Shown: positions 25,512 to 38,480, counted from the stretch's first letter. The stretch: 64,000 nucleotides of DNA from Xestospongia bergquistia (GCA_963965975.1 OZ014414.1:9514730-9578729); one strand, 5' to 3'. The notes: generated from the letters alone by a model not told the origin. Program-made: numbers and translations.

Positions 25512-26404
25512 ATGGCTTTACCCATTCCAATGGCTGGATTAGCCAGCATGCTAAAAGAAGGAACGCAAGTGAGTTAAATAGTAAAATTTTTTGCTGCTTC
25601 AAAAAATGTACATGTATAACATAATTACATCATACATGTGTGATAATTAATGGGTGTGGCTTCTTGATCTTTCTTTTAATAGCATTATCATGGGGTCTAT
25701 GAGGCTGTCCTTAGAAACATTGATGCTTGCCGCCAAATTGCTAAGATTACCCGGTCTTCATATGGACCCTGTGGTATGTTCCTATTCGTTAGTTTAATAA
25801 TATAAATTAATGGAATTTAGGTATGAACAAAATGGTCATTAATCATTTGGAGAAATTGTTTGTAACAAATGATGCTGCAACTGTCATCAAAGAATTAGAG
25901 GTGAATAATGGATGAATAGATAATTAAATGGACAGCCTTAGTCTTACTAATAGATAGATAGTTGAATACATGAATGGATGGATAGTAGATCTATAATGAT
26001 TTTACAAAACTAGGTGGAACATCCAGCAGCTAAGATCTTAGTAATGGCCATGGAAATGCAAGATCAGGAGGTAATCTTAATTAGTGGGTGTGGTCTATTA
26101 AACTTATAATCAGGTTGGAGATGGTACTAACTTTGTTTTACTGTTTGGTGGAGCGTTATTAGAACTAGCGGAAGACTTGATTCGTATGGGACTTACTCCA
26201 AGTGAAATTATTGAAGGTTACAATATGGCATCTAAGAAAGCCTTAGAAATATTACCAAGTATGGGAACTTTAACAGATGCAAAATAGCAGCTCTCTCTGT
26301 CTCTCTTCTGTCTGTCTGTCTGTCTCTGTCTCTGTCTCTCTTTCTCTCTCTCTCTGTCTCTCTCTCTGTCTCTCTCTCTCTCTGTCTCTCTCTCTGTCTC
26401 TCTC

Positions 26405-26478
<74 letters not shown>

Positions 26479-28369
26479 GCACTTGTTTGTTGGACTGTCA
26501 AAGATTTTAAAGTTAAAGAGGAAATAAGCTCATGTTTAAAACATGCCATTTGTAGTATGCAATATGGAAATGAGGATTTCCTTGCTGGACTAGCAGCCGA
26601 GGCTTGTGGTAAGGATGATTGGTATAGATAAATGGATGGATTAATGGATGAATAGATGACATATATAGATAGATAGATAAATATATTGATTAATAAATAG
26701 ATTAATTAATTAATAAATGGTTAATTGACTGATTGATAAACAACCAAATATTTTCCTTTAGTTTCTGTACTACCAGACAATCCAGTCAATTTTAATGTTG
26801 ATAATGTAAGAGTCACAAAAATTGTGGTAGGTTAAAGTGCACACATGTATCCATGGTAACACCTCCTTATCTAGGGATCCAGTATACTTAACTCTACTGT
26901 TATGAAGGGTCTAGTGTTCAAACGTGTTGTTGAAGGTGAGGTAATCTCCTCTTATATTGTAGTAATTATGTTTGAGAACAGGTGATGTTACTAAGGCAAC
27001 CAATGCCAAGGTGGCTGTTTATTCCTGCCCTTTCGATGCTATGAATACAGAGACTAAAGGCACTGTTTTGATACAAACAGCTGATGAATTGAAGTCATTT
27101 AGTAAAGGTGAAGAAGATCTGATTGAATCAGTAAGTCAATATATTGATGAAAAGGGTAACTCTCATCTCTCTCTTTCTCTCTTTCTCTCTCTCTCTCTCT
27201 CTTTCACACATACACACACAGCAAGTCAAAGCTATTGCTGATGCTGGTTGTAATGTTGTAGTCAGTGGTGGTAAATTTGGTGAAATAGCACTACACTTTT
27301 TAAACAAATACAAAATTATGGCTATAAGGTAAACAACTCACCTTACCAGTTTTATAAACTGGTTTTAATGTACTTTAGATTGCTATCCAAATTTGATGTT
27401 AGAAGAGTTTGTAAAGCAACAGGTTCCACTGCCTTACCAAAAATGGTTTGTTTTATATATGTGTGTTTAAATTAATTTTAACCCCTTTTAGACACCACCA
27501 ACTCCAGACGAAACAGGTCATTGTGATTATGTAACAGTAGAAGAAATTGGTGATGTCAATGTTGTTGTATTTAGACAAGGTAGGTGTGGTTTAGTAGGTG
27601 TGGTCTTTACTTCTCTCCAGATAAAGCTGATAGCAGGATATCTACTATTGTTGTCCGTGGTTCAACAGATAGTATTATGGATGATGTGGAGAGAGCACTA
27701 GATGATGGTATCAATACTTTTAAAGCTCTTACTAAAGACAACCAATTAGTTCCTGGAGCTGGTGCTACTGAGATAGAACTAGCGAAACAGCTCAATAAGT
27801 TTGCAGAGGTACTGGTTTATGGATTAATAAATGGATGCATAGATGGATGGATGGATACATAGATGAATAGATGGACAGATGATATATTGCTGTAGACATG
27901 CCCAGGAATGGAACAATATTCTATTCATAAATTTTCTGAGGCTTTGGAAGTTGTTCCGAGAGCTTTGGCCGAAAATGCCGGCTTCAAGGTAAAGTCACAC
28001 TTTAAGAATTACTGTTCGTGAATCTTATTGAATATATTTCTATTTTCTTCCACGTTAGCCCAATGAGGCTATATCTAAGTTGAATGCTGCTCATCAGAAA
28101 GGAGAGAAAGCAGCTGGACTTGATCTAGAAAACAGTGATGGAGGCGGAGTCAATGTCAAACATGCCTGTTCATCTCATATATGTGATCTCTACTTATCAC
28201 GTTATTGGGGAATAAAATTGGCAACTCATGCAGCCACAACAGTCCTTCGAGTAGACCAAGTAAGGAAAATAAATTTATATTAGCTCTCATTATATCTCTG
28301 TAGATTATTATGGCAAAGAAAGCAGGTGGACCAAAACCAAAGGAAAACAAAGGCTGGGATGACGACTAA
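25512..28369 (+). CDS. CCT8: Chaperonin TRiC/CCT subunit theta
   Basis: Sixteen exons: 25512-25568, 25683-25773, 25821-25900, 26014-26070, 26114-26258, 26480-26608, 26762-26826, 26875-26935, 26982-27130, 27222-27328, 27379-27445, 27492-27579, 27621-27808, 27896-27988, 28059-28259 and 28304-28369, giving 547 residues in frame. CCT signatures include [20 protein letters not shown], the ATPase motif [98 protein letters not shown] and the C-terminal [20 protein letters not shown]. The residues specific to theta ([15 protein letters not shown], the PKP tail) separate it from other subunits. TRiC folds actin, tubulin and WD40 proteins in the cytosol. The intron at 26259-26479 is mostly CT microsatellite. 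Confidence 0.97.
26290..26478 (+). repeat. CT microsatellite forming the polypyrimidine tract of a CCT8 intron
   Basis: About 185 bp of CT with TCTG interruptions runs straight into the acceptor CTCTCTAG. It produces long shadow open frames on both strands that are not genes. Confidence 0.9.
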
Positions 28370-28543
28370 AGCATTATATATGTATGATAACAATGACAAA
28401 CTATTGTGTATCTGAAATCATGACATATTTGTAGTATATTATTACGCGGTAAAATTAATACGATCGTCAATTTTAACCCCTGAATAGCGTATGGCAGTCG
28501 CGTTTCTATGGTAATGTAAATACTAAATAAACAGACACTGAAT

Positions 28544-31398
28544 ATGGAGGATTACGAATATGAAGATGATTTTGAAGAGGAAATATCGGGAGGAAGCAGT
28601 AGAAAACTCTCCCCCAAAAGAAAGCCACCACCCAAGGCTAATAAGACAAGTAAAGGAGGTCGATTATATGATAATCTTTATTATATTGGTATTACTTGTA
28701 CATAGAGCCCAAAGAGCACTCTCCAGGACGTGGTCAGGGGGCTTCACATGATCGTCTTTTGTCTTCAAAAGATCTTGAGATAAAGACGTTGTTTAGCAAA
28801 TTGTCAGAAACAAAACATCAACTTCAGGAAATGAAAAAAGAAAATCAAATGTTGAAGAGATTACAAGTACACAAATTGTATTTACATACAAATCAATTTA
28901 TCTACATGTGATCTACTTCATTCTGCCATTGTTCATTCTATCCATTCGTACTCCATCCATCCATTGTTATTTACCTTTTATCTATTATTCATCTAGATCC
29001 GTTATGAAAAGGAGTTAACAGGTATCTCCAGACTAGAAGGGGAACTACCCACGATACTCAAAAAACACAAAGAGGAAGTGAGGGTTCTAAGAAATCAAAT
29101 ACGACATACTCAACATAACAATACAGACTTACAACGACGTCACAATGAGATGAGGTACATATCTCCTGTAATAAATGAAGTTAGTTCTTGTTTCTATATT
29201 TTAGTACTGAATTATGGAAAGCTCATGAACGGATTAAGAAACTTGAGTCATTAGTAAAGAAACGAGGTCTCCCCGAACGTGAAGAACTAGTTTTCCAACT
29301 ACAAGATACTCATGAACTCTTAAAAGAGAGAGATCAAAAAATAGCGGTAAGCACAATGACTTATCTCTTACTGTCCAGAGAGTTAGTCCAAATGTTAAAA
29401 CTGAATAGAAGCTGCTGGCTTATATACAAACTGGATATCAATGTTTATCAGTGAATAATAAACAATATTGTCTGGTCTATCAAATTTATTGTAAATAATA
29501 AATGATTTATTGTTTCCTCTATCTAGTTCATTGTTGTAAGTATACACACATCCTAGAATAGTAGAAGTACATATAGCTGCTATCTTAGGAGTAATATTTT
29601 CCTATAGAATTTGGAGCATTCATTGGAGATAACAAAGAAAACACACAAACAAGAAGTGAAAATGATATTAAGCAAGAACCGACAAGTCACTCAAGAATTA
29701 GAAGTGATTAGAGAAGAGAACAGACAAATCCGTTGGCAACTAAGAGTAAGTCTTAAAATACTATATTACAAACTATTGGTATTATCATTTCTATTATTGT
29801 AGGAGAGAGAGAGGTTACTAGATGTTACTAACATATATAGTCAACGTATTCAACATACTAACTTATCCCCTTTGCCAATGAACGATAATCAAGGCACACA
29901 AACTACCCTATCTCACCCACCATTTATCAACGCTATCTTGGTAACAAAACCTGTGGTACAAGTTGCCGAATGTCAAACTGATTCATCGTGGTTAACAAAT
30001 ATCTTATCTCCAAAGCATCAGGCCTCAACTGATTTGGAATCTAACGAGGAAATTACAGGGACAACAAGAGGATTTACCCATAAATCTCCTACCAAGGTAG
30101 GGACAAGTAAAGTGGGTAGTAATCCAGTTACTATGGCAACACCACCCACTCCTGTAAGTAAGCCTACACCTCCAATATCAATACCATCTCAAGTCTCATA
30201 TATCACATCTCCGTTATCTAAGACCACACCCCCTACTACTCATACACCCCAACATAGAACAGTTAAACCTACTCAAACTCCACCTCCTCATCAACAGACA
30301 ACACATGAAGATATTGACATTCCATTAATGGACATATTATTACAATCATCACCAAATTATGAACCAACAACAACAACCTCTGATATTAAGACCATACTAT
30401 TTGGAAACCAATCTATTAAACCGAATTATACGCAATCAACACTTGAATCATCAAAGGATGTTCCAATTGGATCTCGTCCACTGGGGAGAGAGAACATTCC
30501 TAACACTCCACCTTCTCATTTGCTAGACTCTGATAAAAAGAAGGAGTTACTAGAAAAATTATTTCCAACACAAACCACAACAACTATTGCTACCACTAGT
30601 ATAACCAGTTTTGAAAACAAGTTTTCAATAGTGCATACTACCACTGCAAACAATCCTGTTCTAACAAGTTTTGAAAACAAGTTTCCAGTAATTTCTACTC
30701 CTATTATAACCAATTCTAACCTAACCAGTTTTGAAAACAGGTTTTCTGTAGCTTCTACCACCACTACTAGTAGCATAACCAATCCAATTACAACACCTTT
30801 ACATGAAGCCACACCCACTCAAAGTAAGGAAAAAGGTGATCTTTTAACAAAACTTTTTCCTAACAAAGCCACTACTAATGCAACAAGTGACAATCATGAT
30901 TCTGTTACCAAAGATACAAGCTCCACCTCCTTATTAAGTTGGCCAGAACGTATTGAAAATATGCATCGAGGTTTGCCTGCCATGGCAAGTGCTGAAGATC
31001 GTTATGGCAGTGGAAAAACAAGTGGTAGCTATGGCAACAAGAGGGATGATCATGATAGCGGTAACCGCAGGAACAAAAGAGAAGTTAACTATGGAAATAA
31101 GAGAACTGAAACTGTTCTAGAACCAGAGACAACCAAATATGGACGTCGAGCTGGGAAGGAGACTAAACCAGCTGGATTATTTAGTGATGGACTGATCTTT
31201 GGAGGGGGACTAGAGAGTGACACACCACGTCAGGTAAATCCAATCTTTGGTAGTTCATCGCAGACATATCCGTGGGAAAAGAAAGTAGAAATTGGACAAC
31301 CAGAGAAATCAACAATGCCACTACCAATGAACGGACTGGGCGTGGCTACTAGGAAGATGTCAGCAACTGAAGATGACATTGAGGAATTAGTCATATAA
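28544..31398 (+). CDS. LCA5: Lebercilin-like ciliary coiled-coil protein
   Basis: Six exons: 28544-28649, 28706-28866, 28997-29154, 29205-29346, 29608-29745 and 29803-31398, giving 766 residues. After an acidic start (MEDYEYEDDFEEEISGG) comes the lebercilin coiled coil: LSETKHQLQEMKKENQMLKR, YEKELTGISRLEGELPTILK, EEVRVLRNQI, KKLESLVKKRGLPEREELVF and KNRQVTQELEVIREENRQIR. LPEREEL and ENQMLKRLQ are family hallmarks. The last exon codes about 530 residues of Ser/Thr/Pro-rich low-complexity sequence with three copies of a LTSFENKFS-type motif (near 30605, 30665 and 30725). Lebercilin acts in intraflagellar transport at the ciliary axoneme. The start codon is 175 bp after the CCT8 stop on the same strand. 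Lebercilin versus lebercilin-like cannot be separated here. Confidence 0.88.
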
Positions 31399-31438
31399 TA
31401 AATTAATAATAATAATTAATAATCAATTAATTTAATTA

Positions 31439-32610
31439 TTAATACAGTCCCACCTTTACTTGTCCATTTGTCACTAATTCATTAAGATGATTTATATATA
31501 GCATGGTAAAGTCCCTCCATATCTAAATATAGAATCAAAATTATGACATCATTACATCATTAATGCATATACCTCTGGTATATCTGTAAGTCGTTTTAAT
31601 TTCTTGTTTCTCCAGTACCAATCCAGTATGACCAGTTTTAATTGAGACAGTACTAGTGCTTTATTACTTAATAACTTTTGTAGTCTGTTGGGTGTGGCTA
31701 CTGCGATATGAGTCACATGACTTGTTAGATGAGTCACCTGATCTTCAAGCTATTGACAGACAGTGAATGGAATGATGCAATGATGACTAATGAACTAACT
31801 TTGATGTGTTTCGCAAATAACTTGGCAACCTCTCCTTTATAAAAATTAGAGGCTTGTCTAAAATAATAATATTAAGATAAAAAATTGGTAAATATATTAA
31901 TAGATAGATAAGTAAATTTATAAGAACATAGATGGTGGAATGAATAAATGGATGGATAGACAGACAAATGGATGAATGGATTGATCAACAAATGGTTAAA
32001 AATGGATGTACTTACATTTTTAACTCTATAGCTCTTTTAGCGGAACTAGATATTACAATAATGTGAGGTGATCCATGAACCTGTTCAGACAGGTCATTTT
32101 TAATCCACTCATTCCACTGTGGACATACTAAAATTAGCTAATAAAGAGGTGTGGTCAATAATATAACAAGTCGTACCAGTTTGTAAGTAGATATCAAAAG
32201 GAATGACCACACCCACTTCATTTTTCACCTTGCAATGTACAAAATTTTTCTCTATTAACAAAATGTTCTATAATAACTGGGAGGTGTGGTCAACGTACTT
32301 TTTAATTGTATTTCTTGAGCCTCAACAGCTGTCAATTTATCAAGCTGTGGCTGCAATGCTGTCAATAGTTCAGTATATTGTCTACTGGGAGAATGAAGGA
32401 TGGTCTGAGACTCAGGCTGGAACAAGAGTGTATGTACAGGTATCAGTCAAATTGATGACATACTTGAGCAGTTGATAAAACATCAGTAATTTTTCTTCTC
32501 TTATTCTTCTTTCTTTGAAAGTCTTCTTTATCTCTTATTCTCTTTCTTTGTTCTCTCTCTTCAGGCTCCAGCCACCAATCATCATCTCCAAGAGCATCTG
32601 CAGAGGCCAT
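31439..32610 (-). CDS. CMSS1: CMSS1-like (Cms1) ribosome-biogenesis protein
   Basis: Seven exons: 32464-32610, 32299-32416, 32229-32267, 32016-32127, 31800-31857, 31573-31749 and 31439-31522, giving 244 residues. The N-terminus is acidic then very basic (DDDWWLEPEEREQRKRIRDK; KKNKRRKITDVLS). The core matches the Cms1 family, a degenerate helicase-like fold: CPQWNEWIKNDL, PHIIVISSSAKRAIEL, KGEVAKLFAKHIK, VTHIAVATPNRLQKLLSNKA and LVILDWYWRNKKLKRLTDIP. It ends QVKVGLY. Yeast Cms1 is linked to the small-subunit processome; the function here is inferred. Its start is only 64 bp from the arpin start and its stop only 40 bp from the LCA5 stop. Confidence 0.9.
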
Positions 32611-32674
32611 GTGTACACTTCGGTAGGCGTAGCTTATTTGATTAGAGCCACGCCCATAACAAAACCTCGCAGAG
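32611..32674. promoter_or_regulatory. 64-bp divergent promoter CMSS1/arpin
   Basis: Only 64 bp lie between the two start codons, so both 5' untranslated regions must be tiny or overlap the opposite gene. It contains CCACGCCC, a GC/CACCC-type box. Confidence 0.6.
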
Positions 32675-33836
32675 ATGAGTCGTATGCACATGATCTACGA
32701 TGATCGTCCTCTACAACAGGAGGGAGTAAAGACAAGTCGCTGGAAGACAAAATGGATGCCTCAAGACTTACAACAGTACATCAGTCCGCTTAAAATAGTT
32801 GATTTCATTATTAATTTATTATAGAGGAGCTGGCATATTATTAGAGGGGGTGTTCCAAAAGAAGTCAAATCACGTGATACAAGACACTGAAAACAAGAAG
32901 GTGGGCTCGTTCCCATTCTATGTTAGGTCTCATTCTCATGTTTCTAGTACCGATATTGTATATTTCATGTGGAATTCAAACATGCCTGCCAACGGAAATT
33001 TGATAGTGAGGGTAAAGAGATAGAACCTAACTTTGGACAGACAGGACTCGTCAAAACTGGTTATCTAAACTCATCTTACAGTAAATGGACATTTAACAAT
33101 AAATGGATGCATAAAATGTTTTTCTTATAGAATCTGTTTTAAAAGGTACTCCAGATTTATTGACATTTGAAGATGGTAAGTTAATTAACTTATTAAAATT
33201 AATATAATTTATTGACTATTAGTAAAGAGAAGAATAAATTCAGAAGTGGCTGATATGGAGAAAGCAAGCCACGCCCAGTCATTGTGTTTCTGGGGTGATG
33301 ACGAGGGGTATGGCCACATTGAGTGTGACTATGGACAAGGAATACGTCTTAAAACAAAAGGAGACTCTGTTTTCATTGGTAAGTAATTATAACAAATAAT
33401 TAATGGGATATCCTCTTACTATGGAAACTACTTTATGGGGTCTTGTCCTTACCTTTAGTTGTCTCTAAAAATAGTAACATATACGAGACATTACTATTTT
33501 TAGTAACAATGTTACTACATAGAGATCTCTAAAGGTAATCCTAAAATATATTAAAGGGACAATGTATGGATGATATTAACTAATGCTGAAGTAATATATC
33601 TCTCGATTCTTTCTAGAATCTTTCACTAAACTTGATTCTGATCAGAAAGCTCATTCATCTAACTATACGGGTGGAGAGAAGACTGGACAAAGTTGGACTG
33701 ATAAAGTTATGGATATCAAACAACAACAAGATCATAAAACTATAGAACAAGGAGCGAGTGGAGAAGTAGATGATGATGAATGGGTATGTGTGTCTATTTA
33801 TAGTAACAATTCTCATTAATTATGTAGGATGACTAA
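32675..33836 (+). CDS. ARPIN: Arpin, Arp2/3 complex inhibitor
   Basis: Seven exons: 32675-32775, 32825-32900, 32948-33080, 33131-33175, 33223-33378, 33617-33783 and 33828-33836, giving 228 residues, close to the mammalian length. Arpin hallmarks are the MSR start, GAGILLEG, RKFDSEGKEIEPNFGQT, GYLNSSYKSVLKG, the GIRLKTKGDSVFIESFTKL segment, GEKTGQSWTDKVM and the acidic tail EVDDDEWDD with its tryptophan. That tail is the part that binds and inhibits Arp2/3 in animals, under Rac control, to steer cell migration. Donor choice at 32776 was set by the homology (QQGAGILLEG). Confidence 0.93.
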
Positions 33837-33959
33837 AAAGTAGAAATTAGTGCAGTCTTTTTTTGCAGCCATTATCAGTTGAAAAATAGTGTCATATCTT
33901 TTTTATTTCTGTTCACTATTAACCATTGATGTAATATGATGTCATAAGTGGGTGTGGCA

Positions 33960-35679
33960 TTACTCTTTACGGTCCCACCTCCAAACTGTGCCATTATCAC
34001 ATACACCAACTAAACATCTAATAAAAGAAATAGATACATAGCTAACAAAAATGGACAAATAAAAGAGAAATGAATACATAAAAAATGAAAATGGACAAAC
34101 AAAAAGTAATGGATATATGAAAACTTACTGTCCATCATTACTAAAAGTAACTTGACGTATTGCAGTAAAACATTTAGCATGTGATAAAATTAGTGGGCGT
34201 GACTTTGTAATATCGTCTTGATGGAGATCCCAAATGTATATCTTACCAACCTGATTACCAAGTGCTAAATACTGTGAGAAAAGAGTTAAAAATAAAAATT
34301 AGTATATTAGATGTAAATATAATATTAGCATAAGTAATATCATACCTGTAATTTCTTATCTAATGCAAATCGAATATACCAAATTTCACAGTTAGGTACT
34401 TCAAATCTATGAGAATGTGATCACAATATTAAGCCACACTCACTTAATTATCATACTTATGTAGGACAGTGAAGTGAGCTTTTTTGTCAGAGTCAACTTT
34501 ATAAGGAGGTTTCCAAAGAATGAAATTATCTTCACAACTTTTTGATACAGCTAATTTCCCAAACCAACGAACACAGTCGATATAATTACGATGAATTTCT
34601 CGAGTGGAATGCTTCGGGAAATGAACTTGAAGAAGTTTAAAGGAACTACAAAATGACGTCCATTAAATGGGCAGATACTTTATAAAGTGGATACATGGAC
34701 TTACATTTTAGATCCTTTAACATGATGATATGATCTGGCAACTACGTCTCTATACTCATCAGTATTTAAATCCCACATTTTGAGTGCGTGGTCCATACCA
34801 GCTGATAAAATTGCTGTCCCACTAAGATTAAAATCCTTTTAAACAAATATAAAATGAAAGCATTAGGGGATAAGGGAGGTACCCACGGCGCTTAGTACTT
34901 CATCTCTATGTCCCTCTACTCCTCCAAATATTGCAACACATATTACAGTTTTTAAATTCCAGAGCCTCAGGGCATAGTCTAATAACAAAAGTAGTGATGA
35001 TGTGAATAGTGATGGTGAGAGTTGTGATATCGTACAAACCTTTACTAGCTGATAAGAGAAGATTAGGATCTTTTGGATGAATCTGAAGTTCATTGACTGC
35101 ATTACCATGTCCAGTAAATGTCTGTCACATGACACATCACATGACATCATGTGACATAATAAAACTTACTATTTTACATTGCATACTAGTTGTACTAAAA
35201 ATAGATAATTATTTTTAGCACAAATTATTATGTCATCTTTACCCTATTACTCTTATAATTCCTTTAACTCCGCCCACTGCTAATAACATTTCTCCATTCT
35301 CTTCAAAACTCCAAACACATGTATAAAAATTTTCTTCTACCTATAAAACGATGATGTCATTATGAGTCATTACTATTTATTAACACAACACCCACTTACA
35401 TCAGCATCACTGTAAGCTTGTACAGGTATTATCTGATTTTCTACATTGCAATGGTATATGGTTACCTGTAACCAATTAAAGGGGTGTGGTTGATTAAAAG
35501 ATAATTGTAGTTTCTTACTCGATTGCTTCCCACTGTAGCAAATATTCTGTTGTCTGGAAGATAAGGATTAAATTTGACTCCAAACAATGGCTGTCCGTGT
35601 TCTTCCTGTAAGAAGACAAGAGATACTTGCTGTTAGAGACAAAACTTACTCGGACAAATCCTGCTATTTTGAAAACCAT
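33960..35679 (-). CDS. EED: Polycomb protein EED (PRC2 WD40 subunit)
   Basis: Multi-exon WD40 gene, ATG at 35679 ([10 protein letters not shown]), stop at 33960-33962 after [18 protein letters not shown]. Identifying stretches are [49 protein letters not shown] and [14 protein letters not shown] reads trimethylated H3K27 through an aromatic cage and supports EZH2 in PRC2. The N-terminus is much shorter than in vertebrates (about ten residues before the first blade), so a further upstream exon is possible, although the PEX7 start lies only 143 bp away. Not every small exon was delimited. Confidence 0.92.
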
Positions 35680-35822
35680 TATCACATCACAAGAGAAACG
35701 CCCATGTGTTTGTAGTATACGGAGTTACTAAAACTCGTTACATTTCTGTAAAAATTTCAGAATGTTTACGTATACCTCCGTAATCCTTTCCTACCACGTG
35801 GAAGGTGTGGCTGATCCCTGCA
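35680..35822. promoter_or_regulatory. Divergent promoter region EED/PEX7
   Basis: 143 bp between start codons. It contains CCACGTGG near 35794, an E-box-like palindrome on the PEX7 side. Confidence 0.5.
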
Positions 35823-36761
35823 ATGGTGGCTGTAATTCCTACTTCACCTTATGATGGCTACTCCATCCTATTTTCTCCTTTCTCTCCAGGCCGAATAGCG
35901 TTTGTAGGGGGTCTAAATTACGGTATAGCTGGTACAGGAACCCTTATCATTTTTGATCATTCTCCCCAGGGGTTTAAAGAATTGCGTAGGTATGTAATTA
36001 CAACAGGGACATCCCCTCAGTTAGATATCACATGACGTCATAGGTATCTGTGGGAAGATGGATTGTTTGATGTCACATGGAGCGAGCTTCATGAGCCAAT
36101 ATTAGTAGCAGCAGCTGGAAATGGGCAAGTCCTTCTGTTTAACCACACCCACCCAGACGTATGATAGTTTTTAATTAAATAATAAAATTTGCATTCAATT
36201 TAGGGTCCCACTGCAATACTCTCTGGCCACAGTGCAGAGGTAGTGTAATTTTTATAAATAGAAAATTTGCAGATAAATTGTATTAGATTAGTAATATTGT
36301 TCTAAAAATAGTAACATCCTTTAGGTCAGTAGTGTAGAATGGAGTACTTCACGTAAAGAACAGTTCATTTTAAGTGGGTCCTGGGACAAAACTATCAAAA
36401 TAGTAAGTTCTTTAGACTCATTCCTAAACTATCTGATAGTTTGGGTATGAGAATGGTGTATTTTATTAGTGGGATCCTGAGATTGGTCTATGTATTTCAA
36501 CATTAACTGGTCATACTGGTTTAGTATACTCGACTAACTGGTCTCCACGTTTACCTCAAACAATAGCATCTGTATCAGGTAATGAATAAAGTGATGAGTG
36601 AATGACTTGTCCTATCTTTATATATAGGGGATGGTTTTTTGAGATTATGGGATATAACTTCTCCTCCAAAATGTACTGCCTGTTTGAATGTAGGCTGTGG
36701 AGAACTACTAACATGTAACTGGAATAAATATCATGAGGTAATAAAAGTAATATATAATGTT

Positions 36762-36825
<64 letters not shown>

Positions 36826-37768
36826 AACATACTATGTACAGCTGGTGTGGATACCACATTAAGGTACATGTATAATTTCCTATTCGAGTTATCTTAACTG
36901 GTAAAACAGGTTATGGGACATACGTCAGTTATCATTACCTGTACTAGTAATGTCTGGTCACTCACAATCCATAAAACAAATTAAATTTGATCCTCACACA
37001 CCATCTCTAATAGCATCTTGTTCATATGATTTTACAGTAAGGTCTGTATGTCTATCTATCCCTACCATCAATCCGTTAATCAATCCATTCACAGACTATG
37101 GAACACTGATAATCCAGTTAGTCCATTATACCAAACAATAGATCATCACAAAGAATTTACTTATTCCGTTGACTTCAGTCTTCACGAGAAAGGACTCGTA
37201 AGTACATGTACACGTTACCGTAGCAACACATACATACATTTTTGGCAAATCAAAACATGTACCATAATAAGTTACTATGACAACTGAAATTCAATTAAAA
37301 TAATGTCTATAACTTTTCCATGACAACAACAATATCGATAAACATGTTGACTTGTATATGTTTGTTAATTACATTTCATATAACCACATCCTTTGTGATG
37401 GACATATATGTCATCAGCTTTAAGTTATTATCTTGGGAATTGTCTTATGATGATGATGACATCCATGATGTCACTTAATTATATTCATAGATGTTATTTA
37501 TTGGGGGTGTATCACTAATTATAATCATTCACTGAATGTTATAAATGAATGTTATTTAAAATTGTATGAATCATCTTTTTTGTGTGTGTTCTGATACCAT
37601 CAGCAAACTGATGCAACAATAATCATGTTGTCATTAACTTCTGTGTAATTTTCATTTCTTTTTTTTATGACTAACTTATAGATAGCAGACTGTTCGTGGG
37701 ACAAAACGATAAAATTGTATACCCCTTCTTTGCTCACCGTTCCTCCCACAACATCTCTTCCTTCATAG
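35823..37768 (+). CDS. PEX7: Peroxin 7, PTS2 import receptor
   Basis: Ten exons: 35823-35989, 36044-36158, 36204-36239, 36325-36402, 36470-36578, 36628-36737, 36826-36863, 36910-37041, 37095-37197 and 37682-37768, giving 324 residues, almost the human length. WD40 protein with the Pex7 signatures NYGIAGTGTLIIFD, WEDGLFDVTWSE, QFILSGSWDKTIKI, GLVYSTNWSP, LASCSYDFTVR-type (here IASCSYDFTVRLWN), HHKEFTYSVDFSLHEKGL and IADCSWDKTIKLY. It carries proteins with an N-terminal PTS2 signal into peroxisomes. ATG 35823 was chosen because it is the first ATG of the frame. The intron at 36738-36825 contains a CT microsatellite. Confidence 0.96.
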
Positions 37769-38480
37769 CAGAGAATGGATTGAAATTCCTTATTCATCAC
37801 TTCCTGTACAAATATTATTCATATCAGGGATATATATGGAGTATACTATTCATGGACTTGTTCGTGCAGTCTCTGCACTATTATTTGCTGGCATCTTGAA
37901 AGTTAACTTGCTGATCATCTAATGTTGATCACTATCATGTCTTCATCAGCAAAATGTCATATGATATAGTGTTTTTTTTAAATAAATTATTTTATATATA
38001 TAAAATTGATTAAAAATTGGGGCAATAAAAATAAGTTAATTTGGGGACTTGGAGGTTAGTATTAATAATAATAAAAAGAGAGGGAGAGAGGATTGGGGTA
38101 ATAAATAAAAGTCATTAAGTACATGTTCATATCATTGTGTGAGTATACTATTCATGGACTTGTTTGTGCTGTCTCTGGACTATTATTTGCTGACATCTTG
38201 AAAGTTAATGTGCTGATCATCTAATGTTGATTACTATCATGTCTTCATCAGCAACATATCGTGAAATGTGACCATGATGTAATAATAATAACAGTTTTTT
38301 TAAAATAAATTATTTATATATATATAAAATTGATTAAAAATTGGGGCAATAAATAAAATAAGGTAATTTGGGGACTTGTAGGTTAGTTTTAATAATAATA
38401 ATAATTATTAAAAAGAGAGGGAGAGAGGATTGGGGCAATAAATAACAGTCATTAAGTACAAGTTCATATTATTGTATGTA
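37769..38480. repeat. Tandem duplication of ~300 bp downstream of PEX7
   Basis: Copy 1 is about 37841-38142 and copy 2 about 38143-38468. Both contain GTATACTATTCATGGACTTG, TGCTGATCATCTAATGTTGA, TTGGGGCAATAAA and AAAAAGAGAGGGAGAGAGGATTGGGG. They differ by scattered substitutions and small indels. The pair fills the space between PEX7 and the stop codon of the next gene and probably duplicates 3' untranslated sequence. Confidence 0.85.

Noticed and set aside
26232-26549. Arg/Glu-rich and Ser/Leu-rich frames
   Set aside because: Translations of the CT/GA microsatellite in a CCT8 intron.
30516-30818. 100-residue minus-strand frame with repeated NLFSKLV
   Set aside because: Antisense of the repeated LTSFENKFS motif in the LCA5 last exon.
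25512-31398. CCT8 and LCA5 as a trans-spliced operon (175 bp apart, same strand)
   Set aside because: The gap is long enough for a separate promoter and nothing in the sequence points to trans-splicing.
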